This document shows, piece after piece, positions 27,147 to 35,881 of a stretch of DNA of 64,000 nucleotides. The notes beneath the pieces are model-generated. The model was given only the letters and a program-made list of their open reading frames with translations, was not told the origin of the DNA and ran no database searches. How positions within the stretch are numbered: position 1 is the stretch's first letter; the number at the start of each line of letters is the position of its first letter. The stretch is from [Clostridium] scindens ATCC 35704 (GTDB lineage: Bacteria > Bacillota > Clostridia > Lachnospirales > Lachnospiraceae): assembly GCF_004295125.1 (NCBI RefSeq), contig NZ_CP036170.1, forward strand, positions 1,297,501 through 1,361,500. The letters run 5' to 3'. Both the position numbers and the translations under genes were made by a program.

Positions 27147-29093
27147 ATGAATCAATATCCAAACCTGTTCTCCCCAATCAAGATTGGAGAAACTACAGTA
27201 AAAAATCGTGTGTTTATGCCACCTATTTCAACAAACTTAGCCGATAATGGTTATGTTACAGACGCACTTGTTGGGCATTATGCAGCTCGTGCAAAAGGCG
27301 GCGTTGGTCTGATCGTTACAGAAGTTACAACAGTAGAACCTACTTATGTATACCTTCCAGGAGATATGTCCATTGCTGATGACAGTTTCATTCCAGGATG
27401 GCAAAAATTAACTGCTGCCGTTCATGAATATGGTACAAAAATTTTACCTCAATTATTTCATCCAGCATATATGGCATTCCCTATTCCAGGAACTCCACGT
27501 CTGATCGCACCTTCTTTTGTTGGTCCTTATTATGCAAAAGAAGCCCCAAGACCGGTTACAGTCGAAGAATTACATACAATCATCAGACAGTTTGGAGAAG
27601 CTGCATTACGAGTAAAAAAAGCTGGTGCAGATGGTGTTGAGATTCACGCTGCTCATGCTCACGGATTATTAGGCGGATTTCTTTCTCCTCTTTATAATAA
27701 ACGTACAGACGAATACGGAGGAGATATCAATGGTCGCTTAAGATTAACATTAGAAGTTGTAGCAGAAGTTCGTAAAATGTGTGGACCTGAATTCATCATT
27801 GATGTTCGTATCTCTGGAGATGAATACTCTGACGGTGGATTAAACTTAAACGATGCAATCTACGTTTCCAAACAGTTAGAAAAAACTGGTGTTGATATGC
27901 TTCACGTTTCTGGTGGTACAACAATCAAACGTGGAAGTTCTATTCCGGCTCCTGGAACAAAGATGGGATCTCACAGTGCATTATCTGCGGAAATCAAGAA
28001 ACACGTTTCAATTCCAGTTGCAACTGTAGGAAGAATCACGGAGCCATGGCTTGCTGAAGAATTAATTGCAAACGACAAAGCTGATATTTGCATGATCGGT
28101 CGTGCAAACTTATGTGAGCCAGAATTCTGTAACAAAGCACAGGCTGGTCACACAGATGAAATCCGTCCATGTATCGGATGTCTTCGTTGCTTAAATGGTA
28201 TTATGTTCGGAAACCGTATTGCTTGTACTGTAAATCCATCTTTCGAACCTGAAAATGAAGAGACACTTACAACAGCAGAGACAAAGAAAAATGTTCTTGT
28301 AATCGGTGGTGGTCCCGCTGGTATGGAAGCTGCTTTCGTTGCTGCAAAACGTGGACACCATGTTATACTTGCTGACAAGCAGGATGCCTTGGGTGGAACT
28401 GTTCGAATCGCTGCTGTTCCGATCGCAAAACAGGATCTGACACAGTTGATCAAATACCAGGCTCACAAATTAGAGCAAGTTGGTGTTGAAGTTCTCTTAA
28501 ATACAGAAGTAACTCTTGATATGATCAAGACAGATTACGCTGACTATGAAATCATTTTATGCGGTGGTGCTGCACCAATCGTTCCAGGATTTATGACAGA
28601 ATTCAAAGATTACATGACTGCAGATGACGTTCTTTATGGAAGAAAATTCCCAGGACATAAGATCGTTGTAATCGGTGGTGGGTCTGTTGGTTGTGAGACA
28701 GCTGATTACCTTGCACCTGTACTCAATGACCGATTCCCGAAAAACCGCGAGATCATCCTGATTGAAATGGCTCATGAGATCATGGCAAATGAAAGCGGCC
28801 CAGGAAGAAGTCTTCTTGTTCAGAGAATGATGGAAAAAGGTATCCAGATCATCTGCGATGCAAAAGTAGAGGAAGTAAGCAACGACACTATCAGCTACTC
28901 TAAAGATGGTTCAACACATCAGATCACAGACGCTGACACATTGGTTCTTGCTATGGGGTACCGTTCTAACGCTACATTACAAGAACAACTGACTGAAACT
29001 GGAATTTCATACTCTGTTCTTGGTGATTGCAAGCAGTTAGGAAATATTAAAGATGCAATCTCACAGGGATATGAATTAGCTCGCACACTATAA
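27147..29093 (+). CDS. Old-yellow-enzyme-type NADH:flavin oxidoreductase (2,4-dienoyl-CoA reductase/BaiCD-BaiH family)
   Basis: A 648-aa three-domain enzyme. An FMN TIM barrel (about 1-340, active-site region EIHAAHAHGLLGGFLSP, then KRTDEYGG) is followed by iron-sulfur cysteines in CIGCLRC with a fourth Cys 12 residues on. A FAD/NAD(P) module has VIGGGPAGMEAA (about 385) and VIGGGSVGCETA (about 508). The family moves hydride from NAD(P)H through FAD, 4Fe-4S and FMN to an activated C=C bond. Members include 2,4-dienoyl-CoA reductase, bile acid BaiCD/BaiH and steroid reductases. The substrate cannot be read from sequence. AGGAGG precedes the ATG. The gene is visibly A+T-richer than the flanking chromosome. 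Confidence 0.92.
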   Translation: MNQYPNLFSPIKIGETTVKNRVFMPPISTNLADNGYVTDALVGHYAARAKGGVGLIVTEVTTVEPTYVYLPGDMSIADDSFIPGWQKLTAAVHEYGTKILPQLFHPAYMAFPIPGTPRLIAPSFVGPYYAKEAPRPVTVEELHTIIRQFGEAALRVKKAGADGVEIHAAHAHGLLGGFLSPLYNKRTDEYGGDINGRLRLTLEVVAEVRKMCGPEFIIDVRISGDEYSDGGLNLNDAIYVSKQLEKTGVDMLHVSGGTTIKRGSSIPAPGTKMGSHSALSAEIKKHVSIPVATVGRITEPWLAEELIANDKADICMIGRANLCEPEFCNKAQAGHTDEIRPCIGCLRCLNGIMFGNRIACTVNPSFEPENEETLTTAETKKNVLVIGGGPAGMEAAFVAAKRGHHVILADKQDALGGTVRIAAVPIAKQDLTQLIKYQAHKLEQVGVEVLLNTEVTLDMIKTDYADYEIILCGGAAPIVPGFMTEFKDYMTADDVLYGRKFPGHKIVVIGGGSVGCETADYLAPVLNDRFPKNREIILIEMAHEIMANESGPGRSLLVQRMMEKGIQIICDAKVEEVSNDTISYSKDGSTHQITDADTLVLAMGYRSNATLQEQLTETGISYSVLGDCKQLGNIKDAISQGYELARTL

Positions 29094-29147
29094 TTCGCCT
29101 CAAAAATATAACTGATTTATTACTAATTATTACTTTACCTAATTATT

Positions 29148-29227
29148 CAATGTCATTTGGTGTAACAACGTAATAACTGATATGCGGTTCTCTTCTTCAG
29201 TTGTTCCTTTGTCATCAAATGACATTG
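29148..29227. repeat. Long inverted repeat downstream of the flavin oxidoreductase
   Basis: Perfect 12-bp arms CAATGTCATTTG (29148-29159) and CAAATGACATTG (29216-29227) enclose partly complementary GTAACAAC/GTTGTTCC segments, so the whole can fold as one imperfect hairpin. There is no U tract. Could be a 3'-end stability element or a MITE scrap. No gene is seen in 29094-29410. Confidence 0.5.
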
Positions 29228-29413
29228 GATCACAATTCAGCCCATCCATTCCCTAATCTAGTAGATTTAGTTCGATATCTGTAAGTCGAACTGCCACAAA
29301 AATGTCACATATTTTAATATCGACTGTCCCTTCCGATATTAGAAATAGTGTTGTGAACTCCTACAATGGGAGACTGGTATAAATTATATACCAGTATATA
29401 TGGTGCCATTTTG

Positions 29414-30062
29414 ACTTTATAGGAAATTCCGATTTTAGAACAACGAAAAAAGAGCAAGAGTTTACCGAACGTATGTTAGATAAACTCTTGCTTAAGCATA
29501 ACGATAAGATGATATAGTTTAGAAGATATAAAAACCTTCAGTACCAGCATCGTCATCAAATAAGTCATCTTCATTTAAGAAATAATCCATATCGAGAAGG
29601 TCATCCCTTCCGATGGATTAGCCATATATTGTTTGCGTAGTTTCTCTGTGTCTGGGTTCATGTGCGTGGCCTCCTCTGAAAAGAGCATACCAAGAGTTCT
29701 AAAAACAGCATGGCTGCACCGCATTCGCACTTTAGTGGGTCATAGCCAAAAGCAGAAAGAATTGCAGTACGCCACCGGTTAAAGCTTCTGTAAACATGGT
29801 GCTTTTCACAGGAGATGGTGGATAAGACGCTGTATAAATTTCATAACGGGAATGGTTTCTTCTACGTATTTGTCGATTCTGGAGGAGGCAATCACAGGGC
29901 GGCCAAGATACTGACCGATGTATCCAGCTTAAAGGACATGGAAGTAGTACGCCGCATGGCGTAGAGATTCCCGCAGGTAGGGCAGAAGCGACTGTGGAAG
30001 CGGAAGGAAACGAATTAAAACTTTCCGTAGCGAGGGCAGCTATCGAAGTGTCGAAGACACTT
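29414..30062 (-). mobile_element. Decayed IS91-family element (deleted copy)
   Basis: A relic of the intact element to its right. On the minus strand, 29521-29665 encodes a broken homologue of the acidic accessory protein: MNPDTEKLRKQYMANPSEGM, then after a deletion DLLDMDYFLNEDDLFDD in another frame and a GFYIF end. From about 29700 to 29830 come transposase C-terminal codons (WRTAILSAFGYDPLKC). Only short transposase pieces remain up to 30062. The left edge ACTTTATAGGAAA (29414) and right-edge hairpin AAGTGTC-GAA-GACACTT (30046-30062) match those of the next copy. Confidence 0.75.
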
Positions 30063-30152
30063 TTTTACTTTATAGGAAAGTTCTCCTTTCGGAGAACTTG
30101 GGGACTAAAATAGCCCGCTCAAAAGCGGGCATAGTGAATCAGACGGTTTGGA

Positions 30153-30347
30153 TTAAAAGATGTAAAAGCCCTCTTCACCAAAATCGTCATCATCAAGGTT
30201 ATCAAATTCATGTAAGAAATAATCCATATCCAGAAGTTCGTCGTCACTCATGTCATGGACTTCTTTAGAAGTCATACCTTCTGGTGGATTTTTAATGTAC
30301 TGTTCCCTTAGTTCCTTTGCGAGTTCTGCTTCTGTTATACGTTTCAT
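30153..30347 (-). CDS. Small acidic accessory protein of the IS91-family element
   Basis: A 64-aa protein beginning MKRITEAELAKELREQYIKN, with an acidic second half (MSDDELLDMDYFLHEFDN, then DDDDFGEEGFYIF). It lies 3' of the transposase in the same orientation and is also present, broken, in the adjacent decayed copy, so it belongs to the element. GGAGG (complement of 30355-30359) supports the start. Function unknown. Confidence 0.7.
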   Translation of the reverse strand: MKRITEAELAKELREQYIKNPPEGMTSKEVHDMSDDELLDMDYFLHEFDNLDDDDFGEEGFYIF

Positions 30348-30382
30348 AGTGTGGCCTCCGTTCTTAAGATATATTGAGTTTA

Positions 30383-31564
30383 TCATGAGAAAAGAGGTTT
30401 TGGAAGATATGAAAACGAGGCAGGCGAACGACATCTATGTTTTTGCATAGCCTTTTCGTATAATTCATGCAAAGGAACAGGATTATGATTAAAATATAGT
30501 TCTAAAAATAGCATGGTTTTTCCACAGTTCGGACATTTTAAAGGATCGTAACCAAAAGAATGTAAGATTGAATCACGCCACCTATTGAGTGAAAGAAAAA
30601 AGTTATGTTTTTCTCTGGAAATGGCTTTTCGTAAAAAATTGTCAGAATTACGGTGACGAGCGTAAATACCATAATAGCGAATCATTTTAAAATGTTTTTC
30701 AGGGATGTGTTGTGTTAAGCGGTCAATGAATTCCAAAACAGGAACAGTTTCTGTAATAAGTTTATTGTCTTCATGACGGTTGTAATGGAAGGTGACAAAA
30801 TCACCATCGTAAGAATCAATGCGAGAAGTAGCAATAACAGGTCTGCCAAGATAACGACCGATATATTTGATAACCTGAGAAGGATTACACTTGTTAGGCA
30901 TGGCGCGAACATAAAAACCATTTTTATCTTTTGCATAGATAGCAGATTTTACTTTTTTGAAAGCTGGACCTATTTTTTGATGGAGTTCATTTAAAAGAGC
31001 AGTTTGGAACGCATCACGTAAAAAATGATAGTTAAAATGTTTGAAGTGTCGCCAGGAAAGAGTATTACCAACACCACCTTCAGAAACAAGGCAGTGAATG
31101 TGAGGATTCCATTTTAAATCTCTGCCAAAGGTATGAAGGACGCAAATAAATCCAGGAGTAAATAATTCAGATTTATTTTCTTTATGGAACATACGAGAAA
31201 TCACGCTGTTGACTGCCGAAAAAAGGCAGTTAAGAAGAGAACGGTCTTTAAGAAAAAAAGGCCGCAAAGAATCATCAATGGTAAAAACACAATGCCGATG
31301 TTGTACATCAATAATCTTAAAAGACATAGCAGTAGTTCTGTCAATGGAATACATGTTACCACAAGTTGGACAGAAGCGAGAATGACAACGAAAAGCAGTA
31401 AATTTGAAATTACCACAATTGGGACAAATATACATGGCGCCACCATAAGATGGATCGCCACAATGAATCATTTTTTCTACATTCTCAACAATAGCATCAC
31501 GAGGATGTTGAAGATAAATCATTTCTTCATAATGTTCGATAAAAATTTTTTGTAAGATATTCAT
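30383..31564 (-). CDS. IS91-family transposase (Y2 HUH endonuclease)
   Basis: About 393 aa. An N-terminal zinc-binding region (CPNCGNFKF, CHSRFCPTCG) is followed by the HUH metal motif in WNPHIHCLVSEGG (about residue 155) and the two catalytic tyrosines of the YxxxY motif in KYIGRYLGRP (about 245). A second Cys pair (KCPNCGKTM) lies near the C-terminus. All catalytic residues are present, so it may be active. ATG 31564 is used; the frame also extends to a TTG six codons upstream. Confidence 0.9.
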   Translation of the reverse strand: MNILQKIFIEHYEEMIYLQHPRDAIVENVEKMIHCGDPSYGGAMYICPNCGNFKFTAFRCHSRFCPTCGNMYSIDRTTAMSFKIIDVQHRHCVFTIDDSLRPFFLKDRSLLNCLFSAVNSVISRMFHKENKSELFTPGFICVLHTFGRDLKWNPHIHCLVSEGGVGNTLSWRHFKHFNYHFLRDAFQTALLNELHQKIGPAFKKVKSAIYAKDKNGFYVRAMPNKCNPSQVIKYIGRYLGRPVIATSRIDSYDGDFVTFHYNRHEDNKLITETVPVLEFIDRLTQHIPEKHFKMIRYYGIYARHRNSDNFLRKAISREKHNFFLSLNRWRDSILHSFGYDPLKCPNCGKTMLFLELYFNHNPVPLHELYEKAMQKHRCRSPASFSYLPKPLFS

Positions 31565-31688
31565 AAGACCATTATGAAGCAAAATGAAGCAAAAAGAAAC
31601 CCCTATCCCTCATGATTGAGGGGCAGGGGAGTTGAAGTGTCGAAGACACTATTTTTAAAGATTCTATTAGAGGGAATAAAAAAAAGAG

Positions 31689-31717
31689 TTGCAAAATCCG
31701 GCGAATTATGATAACAT
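31689..31717 (+). promoter_or_regulatory. Promoter of the tRNA-Glu/tRNA-Cys unit
   Basis: TTGCAA (31689-31694), 17-bp spacer, TAACAT (31712-31717), 34 bp before the tRNA-Glu 5' end. Confidence 0.55.
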
Positions 31718-31751
31718 ATATCTCGGTCACGCTTAAGGATAAGCGAGATAT

Positions 31752-31823
31752 GGCTCCGTGGTCAAGCGGTTAAGACATCGCCCTTTCACGGCGGTAACAC
31801 GGGTTCGATTCCCGTCGGAGTCA
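31752..31823 (+). tRNA. tRNA-Glu (anticodon TTC)
   Basis: A 72-nt cloverleaf. Acceptor GGCTCCG/CGGAGTC (one wobble), anticodon loop CCTTTCACG, T-loop GGTTCGATTCC. CCA is not encoded. Transcribed with the tRNA-Cys 29 bp downstream. Confidence 0.95.
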
Positions 31824-31852
31824 TTTGCGCGAAAGCGCTTTATATATAGGAT

Positions 31853-31923
31853 GGCGCCATAGCCAAGCGGTAAGGCAAAGGTCTGCAACACCTCTATCAC
31901 CAGTTCGATTCTGGTTGGCGCCT
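31853..31923 (+). tRNA. tRNA-Cys (anticodon GCA), copy 1
   Basis: A 71-nt cloverleaf with acceptor GGCGCCA/TGGCGCC, anticodon loop TCTGCAACA and T-loop AGTTCGATTCT. Identical base for base to the tRNA at 42003-42073. Confidence 0.95.
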
Positions 31924-31926
31924 TTT

Positions 31927-31963
31927 AAAAAGCCTCGAAACGTTAAGTTTCGGAGGCTTTTTT
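31927..31963 (+). terminator. Rho-independent terminator of the tRNA unit
   Basis: AAAGCCTCGAAAC/GTTTCGGAGGCTTT stem with loop GTTAA, then T tract. A diverged version follows the second tRNA-Cys. Confidence 0.88.
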
Positions 31964-31970
31964 GATATGC

Positions 31971-32093
31971 TATGATACGCTCGTATGGACCAGCGAGAAT
32001 ATAGGGGCTTACGGAGAGGATTCAAAAGACATCAGCGTCTGCGGCGATAGTTCCGGCGATTATATCTATTGTCAGGCGTGGGCATTTATATAA
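31971..32093 (+). pseudogene. Fragment of an alpha/beta-hydrolase (HSL-type esterase)
   Basis: Forty codons read VWTSENIGAYGEDSKDISVC followed by GDSSGDYI, which matches the stretch before and across the GDSAGG nucleophile elbow of hormone-sensitive-lipase-type esterases. The frame then stops. No start and no other part of the enzyme is present. It lies directly after the tRNA terminator. Confidence 0.45.
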
Positions 32094-32111
32094 TGGATGC
32101 CCGCGTTTTTC
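32076..32111 (+). terminator. Rho-independent terminator
   Basis: GCGTGGGCAT/ATGCCCGCGT stem with an 11-nt loop, then TTTTCT. It ends the hydrolase relic and isolates the downstream operon. A TATAAT at 32163-32168 is a candidate -10 for the next gene, without a clear -35. Confidence 0.65.
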
Positions 32112-32243
32112 TATAAATTTTTGATGGTGGGAGATAGGCTGGCATTTTCTGTGCTTGTACGGTATAATACAATGCAAGTGAAGGTACAAGCGACCGGACA
32201 AGCTAAATAGCAGCAGGCAGAAATATAGAAAGAAGGCAGCAAG

Positions 32244-33314
32244 ATGACAGAGATTCAGAAGCATAGAGCGGACGAGATGACGCCCGTAGAGAGAAAAAAA
32301 GCAATCGAGGAGGGGAAATCCTACGACCGCGTGCCCTGCGTCCCTTTCATGGGAGAACTGAAGGGAGTGCTTAGCGGCATCAGCGTGTGGGATCTGTCCC
32401 ATGACCCGGAAAAGATGGCGGAAGCGGAAATCATTCCTTTCAACCGCTATGGATATGATCGGATGGATATCGGGCCTAATTCCAGGGGGATCACAGAAGC
32501 CCTGGGCGGCAAGGTGATCTATCCAGAGAAGGGAGTTCCTTATATGGATGCGCCGCTCATCCAGGATTATGTAAGGCTTGAATCTATAGAACCGGTGGAT
32601 GCCCGGACGAATGCCAGAATTGGGGACTTTGCCCGGACGGCGCAGATTCTTGCGGACAAGGCGCTTCGCATTGTCCCGGTGGAAATGAGCATCGGCGGCC
32701 CGCTTACGATTGCATCCAACCTGCGGGGCGTGGAGCGGTTGCTGCGGGACTTAAGGAAGTGCCCGGACGACGCGCTGAGGCTGATACGGCTGGTTGCGGA
32801 CAGCGAGAGAAGCTGTATCGACCTGGCAGCGCAGTATGGCATGGGGATTGCCATGGCTGACCCGGTGGCGAACCCCGCCCTTATCGGTCCGAAGATGTAT
32901 GAGCGGTTCGTGTATCCATTTACGAAGGAACTGACGGATTACGCATATGAAAAGACCGGGAAGAAGGTATCGCTGCACATGTGCGGGCAGACGGAGCAGA
33001 TCTGGGACTATTTTAAGAAATATGAACTGAATGAGGTAAGTCTTGATAATATCGTTGATCTTGAAAAGGCGGCGCAGGAATTAGGCCCGTATATCCCAAT
33101 CGCAGGAAATGTAGACCCGGTGGAGATCATCCTGAACGGAACCAGGGAAGAGATTACGCAGGCGGTCACATCCTGCATCAGCGCTGGCCTTAAATCCCGG
33201 AAGGGGTATGTTCTGGCATCAGGCTGTGATATTCCAGAGACCACCAGGCCGGAGCAGATTGACAGTTTCATGGAGGCGGCGAGAGCATATTTTTGCAGGA
33301 AGGAAGCGCGATGA
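32244..33314 (+). CDS. Uroporphyrinogen-decarboxylase-fold protein (MtaA/CmuA-like methyltransferase family)
   Basis: A 356-aa URO-D-fold protein. The zinc-binding pattern of MtaA/CmuA-type cobamide methyltransferases is visible: LHMCGQT (His and first Cys, about residue 243) and ASGCDIP (second Cys, about 328). Arginines of true heme-pathway HemE are not obvious, and no other heme genes are nearby. It may move methyl groups from a corrinoid protein, but no corrinoid protein lies in the window. The stop overlaps the crp-like start (ATGA), so the two are coupled. Confidence 0.82.
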   Translation: MTEIQKHRADEMTPVERKKAIEEGKSYDRVPCVPFMGELKGVLSGISVWDLSHDPEKMAEAEIIPFNRYGYDRMDIGPNSRGITEALGGKVIYPEKGVPYMDAPLIQDYVRLESIEPVDARTNARIGDFARTAQILADKALRIVPVEMSIGGPLTIASNLRGVERLLRDLRKCPDDALRLIRLVADSERSCIDLAAQYGMGIAMADPVANPALIGPKMYERFVYPFTKELTDYAYEKTGKKVSLHMCGQTEQIWDYFKKYELNEVSLDNIVDLEKAAQELGPYIPIAGNVDPVEIILNGTREEITQAVTSCISAGLKSRKGYVLASGCDIPETTRPEQIDSFMEAARAYFCRKEAR

Positions 33315-33985
33315 TTTCAAAGTTGAAAGACAGTCCCTTATTCCGCGGCATGACGGGGGAGGATATCGAATGCTGTCTGAAGTGCAGCCATGCGCAGTCA
33401 GTCAGATACGACAAGGATGAGATGATCTTCTGCCAGGGCGATGCTCCGGAAAAACTCTCGGTGCTTATAGATGGTTCGGTGGCAGTATGTAACGATTCCG
33501 CAGATGGGAGGCGGAGCATTGTGGCATCCATTGACAAGCCGGGGGAATTATTCGGAGAGGTCTTTGTATTCCTGGGCCAAAAGGAGTATGAGCACTATGC
33601 CCAGGCGGCTGTTCCCTCAAGGATCCTTCATATCCCCAGGGAGTATTTCTACTCTACCTGTGGGAAAGCCTGCGTCTATCATGCAAAACTAATTGCCAAT
33701 ATGCTGGCGATCTTCGCCCAGAAGGCATACTATCTGAATCAGAAGATACAGATTATTTCCTGCGCGACGCTTCGGCAGAAGATTGCGAAGATTCTGCTGG
33801 AGTATGACAAGGCAGGCGAAAGTCCGGCCATTACCATGAACCGGGAAGAGATGGCGGACTTCCTGAATGTAGCCCGTCCATCGCTGTCCAGGGAGTTGAT
33901 GAGGATGCAGGAGGAAGGGCTTGTCAAGGTAACAAAGAGAGGCATCTTTGTCCCAGATTCGCTGGCATTGCAGAAAATTTTATGA
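33311..33985 (+). CDS. Crp/Fnr-family transcriptional regulator
   Basis: A 224-aa protein. The cyclic-nucleotide-binding-like barrel (YDKDEMIFCQGDAPEKLSVL, GELFGEVFVFL) is followed by a winged HTH (NREEMADFLNVARPSLSREL). It is directly upstream of hcp, like the HcpR-type regulators of hybrid cluster protein genes in anaerobes. A palindrome suited to a Crp/Fnr dimer lies between the two. ATG 33311 overlaps the upstream stop and has AGGAAGG before it. Confidence 0.88.
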   Translation: MISKLKDSPLFRGMTGEDIECCLKCSHAQSVRYDKDEMIFCQGDAPEKLSVLIDGSVAVCNDSADGRRSIVASIDKPGELFGEVFVFLGQKEYEHYAQAAVPSRILHIPREYFYSTCGKACVYHAKLIANMLAIFAQKAYYLNQKIQIISCATLRQKIAKILLEYDKAGESPAITMNREEMADFLNVARPSLSRELMRMQEEGLVKVTKRGIFVPDSLALQKIL

Positions 33986-33991
33986 TTTTGC

Positions 33992-34020
33992 AATCCGTAA
34001 CATTTGTTACGGATTTTTTT
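33992..34020 (+). terminator. Terminator overlapping a Crp/Fnr-type palindrome upstream of hcp
   Basis: The 18-bp palindrome CCGTAACATTTGTTACGG (33995-34012) sits 74 bp before hcp. Flanked by AATT-compatible bases and a run of eight T, it also forms a good intrinsic terminator for the regulator gene. It may work both as operator DNA and as terminator RNA. Confidence 0.7.
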
Positions 34021-34086
34021 TGGCGTTATTGGTAGCATTAGGACATCAAGCAAACCAACCATTCAAGAATCAAGGAGGAAACTACT

Positions 34087-35733
34087 ATGGAGAATAAAAT
34101 GTTCTGTTACCAATGTCAGGAAACCGCAGGATGTGCGGGCTGCACGCAGATGGGTGTCTGTGGCAAGAAGCCGGAGGTTGCAGCCATGCAGGATCTGCTG
34201 GTTTACGTGACGAAGGGGCTGTCGGCAATTACGACGCAATTAAGAGCCGAAGGCAAGGAAGTGCCTGCGGATGTAAACCATCTGATTACTTTGAATCTGT
34301 TCATTACCATCACCAATGCCAACTTTGACAAGGAGGCAATTGTGGAACGTATCGATATGACCCTGGCAAAGAAGCGAAAGATGCTGGCGCTTACAGACAG
34401 TACAGATTCCCTGCCAGAGGCAGCCCGCTGGGACTGCAAGGGACGTGAAGGCTATGTGGGCAAGGCAGCCCAGGTAGGGGTATTGTCTACGAAGGATGAA
34501 GATGTCCGCAGCCTACGGGAACTGATTACCTATGGATTAAAGGGGCTTTCTGCCTACAGCAAGCATGCCAATGCCCTTCTTGAAGAGGATGAGGAGGTGG
34601 ACGCATTTCTCCAAAGCGCCCTGGCTAAGACGCAAGACGACAGGCTGGGTGTAGAGGATCTGGTGGCGCTTGCGCTGGAAACCGGGAAATACGGGGTGAG
34701 CGGCATGGCGCTTCTGGATAAGGCCAACACGTCGGCCTATGGAAACCCAGAGATGACCAAGGTAAATATCGGCGTTGGTACCAGACCCGCAATCCTGGTA
34801 TCCGGCCATGACCTTAGAGACCTGGAGATGCTGCTTGAGCAGACGAAAGGGACTGGGATTGATGTCTATACCCATTCTGAGATGCTGCCGGCCCACTATT
34901 ATCCGGCCTTTAAGAAATATTCCCACTTTGTAGGCAACTATGGAAATGCATGGTGGAAGCAGAAGGAAGAATTTGAAAGCTTCAACGGACCCATCCTGAT
35001 GACCACCAACTGTATCGTCCCGCCGAAAGACAGTTATAAAGACCGCCTGTATACCACCGGCGCGGCAGGGTATCCCGGCTGCAAGCACATCCCGGGAAAG
35101 ATCGGAGAGGAAAAGGACTTTTCCCAGATAATCGCCCATGCCCGGATGTGCCAGCCTCCGGTAGAACTGGAACGCGGAGAGATTATCGGCGGATTTGCCC
35201 ACAATCAGGTGATGGCGCTGGCGGATACGGTAGTGGAAGCAGTCAAATCAGGAGCGATCAAAAAGTTTGTCGTGATGGCAGGATGCGACGGACGGGCCAA
35301 GTCCCGCAACTATTACACGGATTTTGCGAAAGCGCTGCCAAACGATACGGTAATCCTCACGGCCGGATGTGCAAAGTATAAGTATAATAAGCTGGATCTG
35401 GGGGATATCGGGGGAATTCCACGAGTACTGGATGCAGGGCAATGCAACGATTCCTATTCCCTGGCGGTGATTGCCCTGAAGCTAAAAGAGGTCTTCGGCC
35501 TGGATGATATCAACGATCTGCCGATTATTTACAATATTGCCTGGTACGAGCAGAAGGCGGTCATCGTCCTGCTGGCCCTGCTTTACCTGGGGGTAAAGAA
35601 CATTCATCTTGGGCCTACGCTTCCTGCGTTTTTATCCGAGAATGTGGCAAAGGTACTGGTGGAAAACTTTAACATTGCAGGGATAGGAACGGTGGAAGAA
35701 GATATGCAGCTTTTCTTTGGAGAGGAACGGTAG
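34087..35733 (+). CDS. hcp: Hybrid cluster protein (hydroxylamine reductase)
   Basis: A 548-aa Hcp. The N-terminal cysteine group [15 protein letters not shown] followed by GVCGKK holds the cubane cluster. Later cysteines ([44 protein letters not shown]) fit the hybrid Fe-S-O cluster site. The enzyme reduces hydroxylamine in vitro and is thought to act on NO and S-nitrosothiols in anaerobes. CAAGGAGG precedes the ATG. Monocistronic behind its probable regulator. Confidence 0.95.
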   Translation: MENKMFCYQCQETAGCAGCTQMGVCGKKPEVAAMQDLLVYVTKGLSAITTQLRAEGKEVPADVNHLITLNLFITITNANFDKEAIVERIDMTLAKKRKMLALTDSTDSLPEAARWDCKGREGYVGKAAQVGVLSTKDEDVRSLRELITYGLKGLSAYSKHANALLEEDEEVDAFLQSALAKTQDDRLGVEDLVALALETGKYGVSGMALLDKANTSAYGNPEMTKVNIGVGTRPAILVSGHDLRDLEMLLEQTKGTGIDVYTHSEMLPAHYYPAFKKYSHFVGNYGNAWWKQKEEFESFNGPILMTTNCIVPPKDSYKDRLYTTGAAGYPGCKHIPGKIGEEKDFSQIIAHARMCQPPVELERGEIIGGFAHNQVMALADTVVEAVKSGAIKKFVVMAGCDGRAKSRNYYTDFAKALPNDTVILTAGCAKYKYNKLDLGDIGGIPRVLDAGQCNDSYSLAVIALKLKEVFGLDDINDLPIIYNIAWYEQKAVIVLLALLYLGVKNIHLGPTLPAFLSENVAKVLVENFNIAGIGTVEEDMQLFFGEER

Positions 35734-35881
35734 AAAAAGCCTGGATAGAGCAGATCCGTGATTATAGAAATAATTAATAAGCGCGATTGTTTATTGAAGT
35801 TAACAATTTGTATGCGGCAGCATGCCAATGGTAGAATGTTCTTGAGTAGTTTAATAAATTTATAGGGAGAGGACGAAAGAT

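Larger units (their letters stand above)
30067..31650 (-). mobile_element. Intact IS91-family (HUH, Y2) insertion sequence
   Basis: Bounded on the left by ACTTTATAGGAAA (30067) and on the right by the hairpin AAGTGTC-GAA-GACACT (31635-31650); both motifs recur at the edges of the decayed copy, which abuts it. It carries two minus-strand genes: a Y2 transposase and a small acidic protein. IS91-type elements move by rolling-circle replication and leave no target duplication, fitting the lack of flanking direct repeats. The exact termini are inferred from the two-copy comparison. Confidence 0.8.

Noticed and set aside
27147-29093. Naming the flavin reductase as bilirubin reductase BilR or as BaiCD/BaiH
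   Set aside because: The BilR active-site motif I remember (HGSDR) is absent, no BilS-type flavodoxin is adjacent, and no other bai gene is near. Only the family level is supported.
32244-33314. Heme biosynthesis gene hemE
   Set aside because: The zinc motif LHMCG...GC is of the MtaA/CmuA type and no heme genes are nearby.
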